DNA of 64,000 bases. It comes from Spiroplasma endosymbiont of Labia minor (GTDB lineage Bacteria; Bacillota_I; Bacilli_A; Mycoplasmatales; Mycoplasmataceae). The stretch lies in NCBI RefSeq assembly GCF_964019845.1, contig NZ_OZ026465.1, forward strand, positions 248,001 to 312,000. The letters are read 5' to 3'. Positions 19,513 through 31,531 of the stretch are shown one piece after another. Each line of letters begins with the position of its first letter. Within the stretch, counting starts at the first letter, position 1. The position numbers and the translations under genes are program-made. Below the pieces are notes generated by a model, which saw only the letters and a program-made list of their open reading frames with translations, was not told the DNA's origin and did no database searches.

Positions 19513-22455
19513 ATGTTGTTTTTAAAACGAATGGAAGCGTTTGGATTTAAATCCTTTGCAGAACCCACAAAATTGGATTTTAACTATGAAATGACTGGTA
19601 TAGTAGGTCCAAATGGTTCTGGTAAATCAAATATTACAGATGCAATAAGATGAGCTTTAGGTGAACAATCTTCAAAATCATTAAGAGGAAATAATATGGA
19701 TGACATTGTTTTTTCTGGTTCTGAATCTTATTCGTCTTTAAATGTAGCAGAAGTTAAATTAATTTTTGATAATAGTAAAAAAACATTTAATACTTTAGAA
19801 TTTAGTGAAGTGGAAGTAACGCGAAGATTTTATAAACAAACAAAGGAATCTGAATTTTTTATAAATAAAGTAAGAGTTAGATTAAAAGATATTCAAGATA
19901 TTGCTTTAGAGACTGGTTTAACTAAATCTTCTCTTGCAATTATTTCTCAGGGTTCTGTAAATTCTTTTGTTGAAGCTAAACCAGAAGAAAGAAGAGAATT
20001 ATTTGACGAAGCAGCTGGCGTGTCTATTTATAAACGAAGAAAACTAGATGCACAAAGAAAACTTTTGAGATCACAACAAAATTTGGATCGATTAAATGAT
20101 ATTGTAAATGAAATTGAAAGAAAATTACCATCATTAAAAAGACAATCAAATAAAGCTACAATTTTTAATGAAAAATCTGAGAAATTGAAATCTATAGAAG
20201 TAGCTTTTTTGGTTAAAGATATGCATGCTTATAAACAAATTTTAATTTCCTTGCAAGCAGAATTGATGTCTTTTTCGACAATCAATTCAGATTTGAAAAA
20301 AACATTAGTTGTTAATCAAAATGAAATTTCATCTTTGCAAAATAAAATTAAAGAATATGAACAATCAATTTCAAAATTAAATTCAAAATTTACAAAAATA
20401 GTTCAAGAAATAGCAGATTTAAAAATTAGAAAAATATCATTGGAAAACAAACATTCAAATATAAATTCATCTGATATTGATAAAAAAACAGCAGATTTAG
20501 TTACTGATTTTAATGAAAAAAATATTAATCTGAAACTTGAACAAGAAAAAATGATTAATCAACGTGAAGAATATAATAAATTACAGGAAAATAATCAAAA
20601 TATCTTAAAAGAATTGGAAGATACTCAAATAAATGTTGGTGTTGTTCAAAGAAAAATTGTTAGAATTGAATCTAAAATTGAAACTTTCAATCATAGAAAA
20701 AAAACTAATGAAGGATTACACAGTGGTGTTAAGTTAATTATTGATAATTTACAAGTATTGCCAGGTGTTGAGGGTATAGTAAAAGATTTAATGACAGTAA
20801 ATTCAAAATACGAGGTTGCAATTTCATCACAACTTGGCGGCGCATTGCAAAACATAATTATGAATTCTACAAAAGAAACAGAATTTGCTTCAGAATTTTT
20901 GAAAAAAAATAATGCGGGAACAGCTACATTTTTGCCTATTGACAATTTAATACCAAATTATATATCAAAAGATCAAAAAATTATTATTCAAAATGCCAAT
21001 GGTTTTATTTCGTTTGCAAACGAATTGGTAAATGTAAATAAAAAATATGAGATAGTTATAGACTATTTACTAGCAAATATTATTATTGTGGATAATTTTG
21101 CAAATGCACATAATTTACAAAAATTGACAAAATCTAAATTTGGAATAGTTACAATTGATGGAGAGAGATTTTTACCAAGAGGAGCAATTATTGGTGGTAA
21201 ACGAAAAGAAAGAAACGTTTTTTTAAATGATGCTAGTGTTATTGAAAAATTGGAAACAGATTTAACTGCAGAAACAGAAATTGAAAAAACATTACTGAGT
21301 AAAATTTCAGATTTAAAATCAACAGATCAAATTAGATATGAACAAATGTCTGAATTACAATCTGCAATTGGGGCAACGAGAGCTTCGGTAGAAATTTTAC
21401 AAAAAGAAATTGTAGAAATTAAAGATGAATTTAAACTTTTATCTGGAAAAGAAATTGATTCAAATAAAGAATATCAAAAATTTGATGAACAAATTGCTCA
21501 GTTAATTTCGAATTTGGCTAAAACTGAAATGGAAAAAGATAATATACAACAAGAATTAAATGTCTCAACAAATTTGAAAGATAAAACTATTGCAAAATTA
21601 AATGAATTGAACGGTAAGTTTAATGAACAAAGAATTATTAATGATGAAACAAATGAAAAATTAACTCAAATTAAATTAGATTCTGCAAGACTTGAAGAAA
21701 AAATAATTCAGGCAAATTATAGATTAACACAGAATTATAATTTAACATTGGAAACAGCTGAACAAATGCAGCATCCTGAATTTTCAGATGAAGAAGAAAC
21801 TAGAGAACAAATAAAAAAATTACATCAAGAAATTCAACAATTAGGTAATGTTAATATAGAAGCAATAGAAGAATATAGAGAAGAACAATTACGATTTGAC
21901 TCTTTGCAAGAACAAATAAATGATGTTGTAAATTCTATTAAAAATTTGGAATCTGTAATGACCAATATGGATAAAGAAATGCTTATTAAATTTAAAAGTA
22001 TGATTAATGAAGTTAATAAAGTTTTACCAAATACATTTTCAGCCTTATTTGGCGGTGGAACTGCAAAAATTATTTATACTGATACAGAAAATATTTTGGA
22101 ATCAGGCATAGATATTAAAATTTCTCCACCAGGAAAAAAAATCTATAATTTAAATTTACTATCTGGTGGAGAAAAATCTATGGTAGCTCTTTCTGTGCTT
22201 TTTTCAATTTTAAAAGTATCGCCATTACCATTAGTCATTTTAGATGAAGTTGAAGCCCCGTTAGATCCTGTTAATGTTGAAAGATTTGCAAAATATTTAA
22301 AACAATTTACGAACAACACTCAATTTTTAATTGTAACTCATAGGCCTGGAACAATGGAAAACTGTGATATTTTATATGGTGTTACTATGCAACAAAAAGG
22401 GGTTACAAAAATTTTGAATGTAAAATTGAATGATGCAGTTTCAACATTAAATTAA
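19513..22455 (+). CDS. smc: Chromosome segregation protein SMC
   Basis: This 980-residue ATPase, with AAAAGGAAG before ATG 19513, is somewhat shorter than the roughly 1180 residues of most bacterial SMCs. Walker A GPNGSGKS is at residues 32-39 (KSNITDAIRWALGEQS follows). Coiled-coil arms flank a hinge around residues 410-570 (PGVEGIVKDLMTV, SQLGGALQNIIM, GERFLPRGAIIGGKRKERN). Signature LLSGGEKSMVALSVLF is near residue 883, and Walker B LPLVILDEVEAPLD near 906. It compacts and separates chromosomes. Only 42 bases separate it from pstS. Confidence 0.93.
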
Positions 22456-22497
22456 AAATTATTATTTGTTTTAAAATTTTTAAAACAGGAGGAAATT

Positions 22498-23562
22498 ATG
22501 TCCAAAAAACTTAGCATTTCATTAATAATTATTGTAATTATATTGAGTGGTTTATGAATTTGAACTTTAGCAATTCCAAAAGGAGCAATAATGCTTGGAG
22601 GTTCTACGTCTGTAAACCCAATAATGCAATCTTTAACTTCTGAATATAAAAGAGATAAAAATTTAGAATTTATTTATAATTCAACAGGGTCTAGAGCAGG
22701 TGTTGTTGGTGTTACAAGTAATATTTATTCAGCTGGTTTCATTTCAAAAGAAACTGACAATAGTACACTTAGTGGTACATCAGCAGAATGATCAGGTTCA
22801 GGAAAAGTTACTGATGAATATATTATTACAAAAACTCTAAATTCGGTTAATATTTTACCTGGTTATTATAGTTTTCAATTTGGAATAGATGCTTTGATAC
22901 TTTTTTATAATCAACCAAATGGATGAAATGATAGACTATCGGATGCACTTAATTTTGAGTTAACGGGTGATGCATTGCCTGATGCTCTGCAGACAGATAT
23001 ATTAAAAAATATATATGATGCAAGTTATAATTGAAAAAAATTAGCAAATGATTTATATGTCATGCAACAAAAATCGCCACCACTTACCCCTCCAATAACA
23101 GAGGAAGATGTAAATAATGTTCAAGCAACATCTATTTTGCCAATATCTAGAGAAGACGGCTCTGGAACTAGAGATGCATTTTCTTCATTAACTGGCGTTA
23201 CTGAAGTTACAAATGCAAATATAGTTTCTTCGAATGGTCAAATGCTGTCACAGATAAAATCTAATGTTGGATCTTTTGGCTATATTTCTTATGCCTTTAT
23301 TTCATCAATTAGGGATAATTTAAAAATGGCAAGTATTGAGGGTGAAAGATTAGATCCAGATGACCTTCAACACAATAAAAATATTATTGAAACAGCAGAT
23401 TACAAATTGCAAAGACCATTTACAGCATTATTTGAACCGGAAACAAAAAATTTTGCAAAATTACGCGACTTTTTTGTCTGACTAATGTCTGATGATAGTG
23501 CAAACGAAAGTTTTGTAAATGAAGGAATTATTAAAAAATTTATTTTAACGGGAAGACCATAA
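22498..23562 (+). CDS. pstS: Phosphate-binding protein PstS
   Basis: This 354-residue protein has an ideal AGGAGGA before ATG 22498. An N-terminal hydrophobic helix (LSISLIIIVIILSGLWIWTLAI) has no lipobox Cys, so it is a membrane-anchored rather than lipidated binding protein. Phosphate-binding loops are seen as GGSTSVNPIMQSL, YNSTGSRAGVVGV and REDGSGTRDAF. It starts the pstS-pstCA-pstB-phoU operon that imports phosphate with high affinity. No promoter stands out between smc and pstS. Confidence 0.9.
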
Positions 23563-23586
23563 TAGATTGATGGAGAAATTTTAAAA

Positions 23587-25692
23587 ATGATAATAAATAA
23601 AAATTTAATTGAAACATCAAACGAAAATCAATTTACTCCGGTAAAAATGCCAAAGACAAAAATTTCAAAAATAGATGCAACAAACAAGTGAACTATTGTT
23701 TTAATTGCAAGTATAGTTTTGGTTTTACTCGCAATTATTATCGCCTTTATTATTTATAAATCTGTCAATATATTTCAAGAATACGGTTTTTTAAAATTTA
23801 TTTTTGGCACAGTTTGAGATCCATCTTCAAATGAATATGGTATTTTTAAGACAATTTTAAGCACGATTATGATGTTAATTATGGCCCTTTTATTTGCAGT
23901 TCCGTTGACATTATTTTCAAGTCTATTTATAACAGAATATTTAAAAGGTAGAATGAAAAAACTAGTTGTTAATTCTATTCATTTGCTAGCTGGAATTCCA
24001 TCTGTAGTGTTTGGTCTTTTTGCAATTAATCAAATTGGTCCTATTTTTAAAGCGATGGGCGCAGCATCGGCTTCAAATATGATGACAGCTTCTGTAACAT
24101 TAGCATTTATGTCATTGCCTACAATGATTTCTTTGTCTATTTCCGGAATTTCAAGCGTACCTGATGGATATAGATTTGCTTCATTAGGATTGGGTTTGAC
24201 AAAAGAACACACTACCTTTTCAATAATTAGAAAAGCGGCTACATCAAAAGTTGTTTCAGCTATTATTATGGGAATGGCTAGAATTATAGGTGAGACTATG
24301 GCTGTTATTTTAATAGCTGGTAATTCAACATCTGGTTTAGACACATCTCACGGTTTTATGGATTTCTTTTTTTCATCAATTAGAACCTTGGCTGGTACAA
24401 TCGGTCTAGAAATGCTTGAAAATAGAAGTCAAACACATGAATCTGCATTATATGCAATAGGATTGGTGTTATTTTTTATTGTTATTTTAATCAATTTAGT
24501 TATTTTATTATTATCAAAACAAAAAAAACAAAAAATAAAAGGAAAAACTAAAAAATTATTTGTAAAACATGAATATGATAATTATGATCTTACAGTTATT
24601 GTTAAAACGCATGCACAAAGAAGAGGCATGAAAGAGCTAGAATCATCATTGGCATTATTTTTTATGATTTCATCAACTTTAATAGTTATTGCTTTTACAT
24701 TTTGAGTTTTACTTGTAGTGATTTTAAAAGGATTAATTGGTTTTGCATTTGCCAATTTCATTTCAATTGAAGGACAAAGTTCTGGTATTTTTGCCACAAT
24801 GATTACTACCTTTTTATTAATTGCCTCAACTGCAGTTATTGCAATACCTGTTTCATTAATAGTTTCAATATTTTTATGAGGATATTCAAATCCAAAATCA
24901 TGATTTACAAAAACTATTAGATTTGCAATTTCTGTTTTATCATCAACCCCATCAATAGTTTATGGTGTTTTCGGTCTGACTGTTTTTATTATTTTAATGA
25001 AATTACCTATGTCAATCTTTGCTTCTTCATTAACGATGACTTTAGTTATCATCCCAACTTTAGTAACTTCATTTGAAGATGCACTTGATGGTGTACCATC
25101 ATCATATGTAGAAGCCTCTGTTGGGCTTGGAATGAGTAAAACCAGGACTATTTGATTAATAGTTGTGCCATCTGCAATGAGAGATTTAGTTACTGGCGTT
25201 ATTTTAGCTATTGCTAGAATAATAGGTGAATCTGCACCTGTATATTTAACTTTAGGAACTGCTGTTAGAATGCCGGTTGAAGGCTTTTTAGCCTCAGGGG
25301 CTACCTTAGCCACTGAAATTTATATGTTGGCTTCTGAGGGTTCTTCTACTGAAACTTTAAATTTGGCATATATGATGTCAATGATAACTATAGTTATTGT
25401 TGTCTTATTAAATTGATTAAGTCATTCTTTATCGATTAGATTGAATCCACTTTATCATAAACAATCATTTAAACAAAAATGGTCTTATCGAATAAAAAAA
25501 ATTAATGAATTTAGTTTAAAAAAATGATTTATAAAAATAGGAACATCTATAAAATCAAGATTTAAAATTTTATGAGATAAAATTTCACCACAAGCTATTA
25601 AACTACATAATGCAAAAATTAAAAAAGAAAATAGAGTTTTAAAAGAAATATATAGAAAAAATAAAAGGGGAGAGCAATATCATGACAACTAA
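23587..25692 (+). CDS. pstCA: Fused phosphate ABC permease PstC-PstA
   Basis: A single 701-residue frame carries both permeases. The PstC half covers about residues 1-320 ([56 protein letters not shown]). The PstA half covers about 350-620 ([55 protein letters not shown]). Each half has its own EAA coupling loop. The last 80 residues are a basic cytosolic tail. Fused Pst permeases occur in mollicutes. The stop overlaps the pstB start by 11 bases, implying translational coupling. Confidence 0.9.
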
Positions 25693-26533
25693 AACAGAAT
25701 TTGAAATTGATGATACTAAAACATTAGACCCGCAGAAAAATTTTAAACCAAAAAGAATTCCGTTAAAAGATCGTCCTATTGTTGTTTCTGTTGAAAATTT
25801 TAATTTCTATTATGATAATGGAGAGAAACATGCTCTAAAAAATATTAATTTAAAAATAAAAGAAAAGACTATTACTGCGTTTATTGGACCATCCGGATGT
25901 GGAAAATCTACATTACTTAGATCTATAAATAGAATGAATGATTTAATCGAACGTGTTTCGGTTTCTGGAGTTATAAATGTTTCGGATCAAAACATTTTTC
26001 AATCCGGAACTGATGTTTCAAAATTAAGAACAGAAGTTGGCATGGTATTTCAAAAGGCAAATCCTTTTCCGATGTCAATTTATGATAATGTAGCTTATGG
26101 GCCAAAATCTGTTGGAGTTAAAGATAAAAACATTTTAAGTCAACTTGTAGAAGATTCATTAAAAAAAGCAGCCCTTTGAGAGGATGTAAAAAATAATTTA
26201 CGTGATTCAGCATTGGGATTATCAGGTGGTCAACAACAACGTTTATGTATTGCAAGAGCAATTGCTATGAGGCCTAAAATATTATTAATGGATGAACCGA
26301 CATCTGCTTTAGATCCAATAGCAACTTTAAAAATTGAAGAGTTAATGTTAAAACTTAAAGAAGAATATACTATAATATTAGTGACGCATTCAATGGCGCA
26401 AGCCACTAGAGTCTCGGATGAAACAGCATTTTTCCTTTCAGGAGAATTAATCGAATTTGATCGCACAAAAAAAATATTTACAAACCCCAAAGATAAAAGA
26501 ACAGAAGATTATATTTCTGGTCGTTTTGGATAG
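25682..26533 (+). CDS. pstB: Phosphate ABC transporter ATP-binding protein
   Basis: This 283-residue ATPase has AGGGGAGAG before ATG 25682. About 30 polar residues precede the domain. Walker [21 protein letters not shown] is the PstB-type form, followed by [24 protein letters not shown] (Q-loop), [31 protein letters not shown] and [14 protein letters not shown]. The MNDL and [10 protein letters not shown] phrases are specific for PstB. It powers the PstCA permease. Confidence 0.94.
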
Positions 26534-26549
26534 AAGGAGATAGTCTAAT

Positions 26550-27251
26550 ATGTCATATAATAAAATACTAGATAATGATATTGATTCTATCAAAAGAGAA
26601 ATACTTGCAATGATAGAAGCTACAAAATCTCAATATGCAAGAACTTTTGAAGTAATTAAAAATCAATCTGATGAATTAGCAAAAAAAGTAATTGCAGATG
26701 ATAAAAAAATTAATGATTTACAAAATTCTTTTACCAATATGGCTTTATGAAAAATAGCAAAACAACAAATGGTGGCTGGAGATTTGAGATTAGCTGTTGG
26801 TGCAATTTTAATTTCTAGAGAAATAGAAAGAATTGCAGACTATGCAAAATCTATTTGTAAATTCTTTGTAAAATATAAACCTGAACAAAAAGCTTTGGGC
26901 TATGTTTCAAAAATGTTTGATTTAGTTACACAAATGTTAAATAGTATTTTAACAATGTTTGAAAATTTTGATGTCATTAAACCAGAAAATCTTTTTGATT
27001 TAGAAGCAAAATTAAATATGTCATTTAATGAATTAAATAATGAAATAATATCAGTGGCTGAATCAAATTCTGAATTTAAATCAGTTGAAAATTTATTTAT
27101 GACTTTGAGACAATTGAAAAATCTGGAAAGAGCAGGTGATCATATTGTATCTGTTGAAGAAGTATTGCGCTTCATTAAAACTGGTAAATTTGAGGATATA
27201 GAATTAGCAGATCAAAATGTTCAAGTTGATAAAATAAAAAATGAAAATTAA
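26550..27251 (+). CDS. phoU: Phosphate signaling protein PhoU
   Basis: This 233-residue, all-helical protein follows AGAAGGAGATAG. It has two PhoU repeats, with the metal-binding ExxxD pattern visible as EIERIADYAKSICKF in the first and LKNLERAGDHIVSVEEVL in the second. PhoU restrains Pst transport or its signalling when phosphate is plentiful. It is the last gene of the pst operon, and a hairpin terminator overlaps its stop. Confidence 0.9.
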
Positions 27252-27266
27252 TATTTTCATTTTTTT
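27240..27266. terminator. Terminator between phoU and minus-strand lipoprotein
   Basis: AATGAAAAT pairs with ATTTTCATT, followed by TTTTTTT on the + strand. It ends the pst operon and lies at the tail of the convergent gene. Confidence 0.75.
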
Positions 27267-28182
27267 AGTTTAACTGTATTTCATAATTATTATTTTCCAT
27301 ATAAATATAATCTTGTTTTATAGTAATTTTTTTTGTTTCTAGATTATATTTAAAATTATCATTTACAAAATAATTATCAACAGAAACTTTTTGTGAACAT
27401 AATGTAAATAATTTATTAATCACTTCATTTTCATCTGTGCTATTTATGTCATTAAAACTATCTGCATTAATTGAACTTAAATCATATCGTAACGGTCATG
27501 CAAAACTTTTATTATTGAAAAGTATTAGTATTGAAATTGCACTCAAAATATTATTTTCAAAATTAGTATTATCTGATGTTATTGAAATACCTGAACTAAA
27601 AGTGAATTTTGATGATAAATTTTCATTATTAAAATCCAATATTTTATTTAATTCATTTTCAAAATTAGTTTGTGGAAATGCTTTTTTTCATGCTTCATCT
27701 GATCATTTTTCAGAAAACAATAAATAATTTTCTGAAAGTCAAGATGTTAATATTTCATCATCTGTTGAAGAAATAATTGAATCTTGTAGTGTAAAATTAA
27801 AATCTATTGCAAAGTCTATTGTTGCATTAATATAAATAGTAATTCTACCATGGTATAAATTTTCTTTATCTGGCAAAGAGAATAAACCATATTCACCTGA
27901 TGATAAATATTGAGAAGATAAATTAGCCGGTAATTTTTTTAAAAATTCTTGCATGAACAAATTAGAATTGTTGTTTTCATTTCCATTTATAATATCTTCT
28001 AAAATTGTTTCTTGATTAATTGATTCTGTTCTATTGTATTCAAAATCAATGCCATTAAAATTTTCTTTTTTTAAATATTCTTTTCAATCAATTATTTTTG
28101 CTGTGTTACTACAAGAAATTGCATTAGCCGAAAAAGCTCCTACAATTAAAAACGATAAAATAGATGTCAATATTCTTTTCAT
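27265..28182 (-). CDS. Lipoprotein of unknown function
   Basis: This 305-residue protein on the minus strand has AAGGTAAAG just before its ATG. The signal peptide KRILTSILSFLIVGAFSANA ends in lipobox AISC with Cys24. The mature part is polar and Asn-rich, with no repeats and no motif I recognise. Phrases such as EDIINGNENNNSNLFMQEFLKKLP, and several Trp encoded by TGA, are typical of mollicute lipoproteins. It lies opposite in direction between phoU and ftsY and would be anchored on the outer face of the cell membrane. Confidence 0.75.
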
Positions 28183-28237
28183 TCTTTACCTTCATTCGTT
28201 TTTATTATATCATAATAAAAGATTAGGAGACATCTGT

Positions 28238-29227
28238 ATGGGATTTTGAGCAAATTTAAAGGCCAGAACAACTGCAAAAAAAGAAGAGAAACAGAAAAAG
28301 GCAATGATTAAATCTTCGCTTACTTTTTCAAAGGAATTAAAAAAATTATCAAAAAAATATAAAAAAATGGATTCTGATTTCTTTGAAGATTTAGAAAATG
28401 TTTTAATTCAAACTGACATGGGTATGAAAATGGTTTTAGAAATTTCAAATTCAGTACAAAAAAAAGTTAAAAAAAATTCATCATTTGATGAAATCAAAGA
28501 AATTTTAATAGAGGAATTGTATAATTCATATGCAGATTCTGGTAAATTTAACAGTCAACTAAATTATAAGGATGGAAGATTAAATATTTTCATGGTGGTT
28601 GGTGTTAATGGTACTGGTAAAACTACAAGTTTAGCAAAAATTGCAAATTATTATGCAAAACAAGGTAAAAAAGTTTTAATTGCAGCTGCGGATACATTTA
28701 GGGCTGGTGCGACAGAACAACTTCAAGAATGAGTTGATAAAAGATTAAGCGGAGTAGATTTAGTTAAAGGGCAGAAATCAAATCAAGATCCAGCCTCGGT
28801 TGTGTTTGATTCAATAAAAGTTGCTGTTGAAAAAAAATACGATTTATTACTAATAGATACGGCAGGAAGACTTCAAAATAAACAAAACTTAATGCAGGAA
28901 CTTGCAAAAATGCACGGAATTATTCAACGCACAGTTAAAGATGCTCCACATGAAAGATTGCTAGTTATTGATGCAACAACAGGTCAAAACGGGGTTCAAC
29001 AAGCAAAAGCTTTTTCAGAAGTAACAAATGTAACTGGGATTATTTTAACAAAAATGGATGGAACATCTAAAGGTGGGATTGCGCTTTCTATAAAAGATCA
29101 GTTGAATATTCCAGTAAAAATGATTGGAATAGGTGAACAACTAGATGATTTAGAAGAGTTTAGTATAGATGACTATGTGTATGGTCTAGCGGTTGATTTT
29201 ATGGAAGACGAAGTTGTAGAAGAATAA
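28238..29227 (+). CDS. ftsY: Signal recognition particle receptor FtsY
   Basis: This 329-residue GTPase receives SRP-bound ribosomes at the membrane. TTAGGAGA precedes ATG 28238. There is a short basic N-terminus instead of the long acidic A domain of E. coli, then the NG domain: GVNGTGKTTSLAKIA (P-loop), AADTFRAGATEQLQEW, DTAGRLQNKQNLMQEL, LTKMDGTSKGG and GIGEQLDDLEEF. The stop TAATG overlaps the ylxM start, so the two are translationally coupled. Confidence 0.94.
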
Positions 29228-29550
29228 TGGCGAATATTGAATTGCAAAAAAATATGAATTTAATAGTTTTATATGATTTATATAAAAATATGTTAACTGT
29301 TAAACAACAAAAATATTTTGAATATTATTATTTTGAAGATTTCACCTTACAAGAAATTGCAAATGAATTTAACGTAACTCGTGCAGCAATATTTGATAGT
29401 ATTATAAAAACTCAACAAATAATAGAAAATCTTGAAAATAAACTGAATGTTAAATCAAATTATGAAAAAATTCGAGTATTACTTACTAAATATGCAGAAA
29501 AACACGGCAAAGATGAAGATATAGAAAAAATTCTAGAGGTTATTTCATAA
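29227..29550 (+). CDS. ylxM: YlxM family SRP-associated DNA-binding protein
   Basis: This 107-residue protein overlaps ftsY by one base. The helix-turn-helix resembles sigma-70 region 4: KQQKYFEYYYFEDFTLQEIANEFNVTRAAIFDSI. A C-terminal coiled helix follows. YlxM is regularly linked to ffh or ftsY in Firmicutes and affects SRP function. The overlap with ymdB is again one base. Confidence 0.88.
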   Translation: MANIELQKNMNLIVLYDLYKNMLTVKQQKYFEYYYFEDFTLQEIANEFNVTRAAIFDSIIKTQQIIENLENKLNVKSNYEKIRVLLTKYAEKHGKDEDIEKILEVIS

Positions 29551-30338
29551 TGAAAATTTTAATGATTGGGGATATCTTTGGAAAACCCGGAAGAGAAATT
29601 ATTAATCAAGAATTAGCAAACATCAAATCAATGCATGAAATAGATTTCATAATTGCAAATGGAGAAAATGCAACTCATGGAAAATCTATTTCAAAAAAAC
29701 ATTATTTAGAATTAAAAAAAGCTGGAGTTGATGTGGTAACTTCGGGAAATCACATTTTTAAATTAAAAGAAGTTGAACAATATATCAAAGAAGAGACAGA
29801 TTTATTAAGACCAAATAATATGTCAAAAAATTTACCTGGTCAAGGTTTTGTTTTGAAAAAAATGAATTCTAAAACAATTTTGACTATTAATTTAATGGGG
29901 CGAAGTTTTATGGATTTGTGTGATTCACCTTATGATTCATTAGATGAAATTTTAAAAAATAATAAGGCAGATATAATTTTGGTTGATTTTCACGCAGAGG
30001 CAACCGCTGAAAAGAAAGCTTTTGCATATAATTATGATGGTCAAATAACAGCGCTTGTGGGAACACATACGCATGTACAAACTGCAGATGAACAGATTCT
30101 TCCACAAGGAACATTTTATATAACAGATTTAGGAATGACTGGAAATTTAGATTCTGTCATTGGTGTTTCACCAGATGAAGTAATTATAAAAGAAAAGACA
30201 GGATTACCTGTTAAATTTGTTCCTTTGAATGGTGAACCTACACTTTGCGGAGTAATTCTTACTATAAATGACAAAAATAAGGTAATAAAATTTGAAAGAA
30301 TTCAATTTAAAAATCATAATGAATTAATAAAAAAATAG
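29550..30338 (+). CDS. ymdB: YmdB-family metallophosphoesterase
   Basis: This 262-residue enzyme of the calcineurin-like fold is, in Bacillus, a 2',3'-cyclic nucleotide phosphodiesterase. Metal-binding motifs in order are IGDIFGKPGREI, IANGENATHGKSI, TSGNHIFKL, VDFHAEATAEK and VGTHTHVQTADE. Length and order are standard. It overlaps ylxM by one base and closes the ftsY-ylxM-ymdB unit. Confidence 0.92.
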   Translation: MKILMIGDIFGKPGREIINQELANIKSMHEIDFIIANGENATHGKSISKKHYLELKKAGVDVVTSGNHIFKLKEVEQYIKEETDLLRPNNMSKNLPGQGFVLKKMNSKTILTINLMGRSFMDLCDSPYDSLDEILKNNKADIILVDFHAEATAEKKAFAYNYDGQITALVGTHTHVQTADEQILPQGTFYITDLGMTGNLDSVIGVSPDEVIIKEKTGLPVKFVPLNGEPTLCGVILTINDKNKVIKFERIQFKNHNELIKK

Positions 30339-30358
30339 AAGTTGGAGAATTATAAATT

Positions 30359-31321
30359 GTGGAATTAGTAGAAGTTGTGTCCATTTTTGGAATAATCATT
30401 GCAATAATAATATTTTCAATGCTATTGACTATAATTTTTGTTAAGATTATCAAATTCAATTCTTTGAATTTTAATCCTTTGAGAAGTCAATTGGGTGAAT
30501 TGATAGACAATAAATTTTTTATGTCATCTGATAATTATAAATTGAAATGATATGGTGCAATAACAAAACAATCAAAAGTAATTGTTTTATGTATACATGA
30601 TTTATTAACAACTGGTGAATGATTTAAGGAGCTTTTTATTAATGTTATTTCAAATGATATAGATGTTGTTTCGTGAGATCAGAGAGGCTTGAATAAAAAC
30701 AAGGAAGAATTGTATCCAAATTTTGGAGCTAATTTATGTGATCTAAATGAAATAATTGATTGAATCGAAGAAAGATATCCTGCAAAAAAAATTGTTTTAT
30801 TAGGAGAAGGTATTGGTGCCAATTTAGCAATTCTTGCGCAAAAAAAACATAAAATAAATGGAATAATACTGTCATCGATTATTACAAAAAATGGATATAC
30901 CACGAATGCAAAAAATAGACATTTAATTGCAAAAGGAATGTTTTTAAGTTCCAACATTAAAATCAAAAAGCAAGAAGATGGCTATGATGTTATTACAGAT
31001 AAAACTTTTGCAAAAAAAATTAATGAATATTATTTTAATAATAATTCATTATCAGTAAGAGAATATTTTCAAATTAAATTTTTGAAGAATTCATCTTATA
31101 GAAATGCAGATTTAATAAAAACAAATGATTTAAAAGGCTTAATTTTAATACCACAAAATGATATTTATTTTGATGATAATAAAATGACAAAAATAGCTTC
31201 AAAATCTGGCTTGACAGATAATGTCATTATTTATCCAAAATTAAAACATTTTCTATTTAATGAGCCGGATAATAAAAAAGTTTTCCAAGATATTTTAAAA
31301 TTTTTGGAACAGTTTTTATAA
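30359..31321 (+). CDS. Membrane-anchored alpha/beta hydrolase-like protein without nucleophile Ser
   Basis: This 320-residue protein starts at GTG 30359, preceded by TTGGAGAA. One N-terminal membrane helix (VVSIFGIIIAIIIFSMLLTIIFVKII) leads to an alpha/beta hydrolase fold like monoacylglycerol lipases: VIVLCIHDLLTTGEWFKEL, VVSWDQRGLNKNKE, KIVLLGEGIGANLAILAQ. The nucleophile elbow should be G-x-S-x-G but residue 151 is Gly (GGT, one base from AGT). The acid (PQNDIYFDD) and His (KLKHFLFNE) positions are kept. It may be inactive, or one changed base may have been introduced recently. Confidence 0.75.
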
Positions 31322-31347
31322 ATAGTGTAGAATTACAAAAGAAACTA

Positions 31348-31489
31348 AATAGCTTATTCAGAACTAGGAAGAGACAAAACTCAATGAACTAGTGGCAACC
31401 TGTAATCGTGGTGCCAAATGATGGGAAATATTTTGCAATTTTTCCAACAATAAGTATGAATGACGCATATTTTGGTTATGCGTTTTTTT
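31348..31489 (+). promoter_or_regulatory. SAM-I (S-box) riboswitch with terminator, upstream of metK
   Basis: The leader carries the S-box core: CTTATTCAGA, then GAC, AATGAACTAGTGGCAACCTG and GGTGCCAA. P1 closes between CTTATT (31353-31358) and AATAAG (31449-31454). A terminator follows: ACGCATA / TATGCGT (31463-31483) with TTTTTTTAT. Binding of S-adenosylmethionine would stabilise P1 and permit termination, shutting off metK when SAM is plentiful. Confidence 0.85.
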
Positions 31490-31531
31490 ATACGCAAAAA
31501 TGCTATATAGTAAAGGAAAAAATTATAAAAT

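Noticed and set aside
27437-27727. 96-residue + strand frame in the phoU-ftsY interval
   Set aside because: It is antisense to the minus-strand lipoprotein that has a signal peptide, lipobox and ribosome-binding site.
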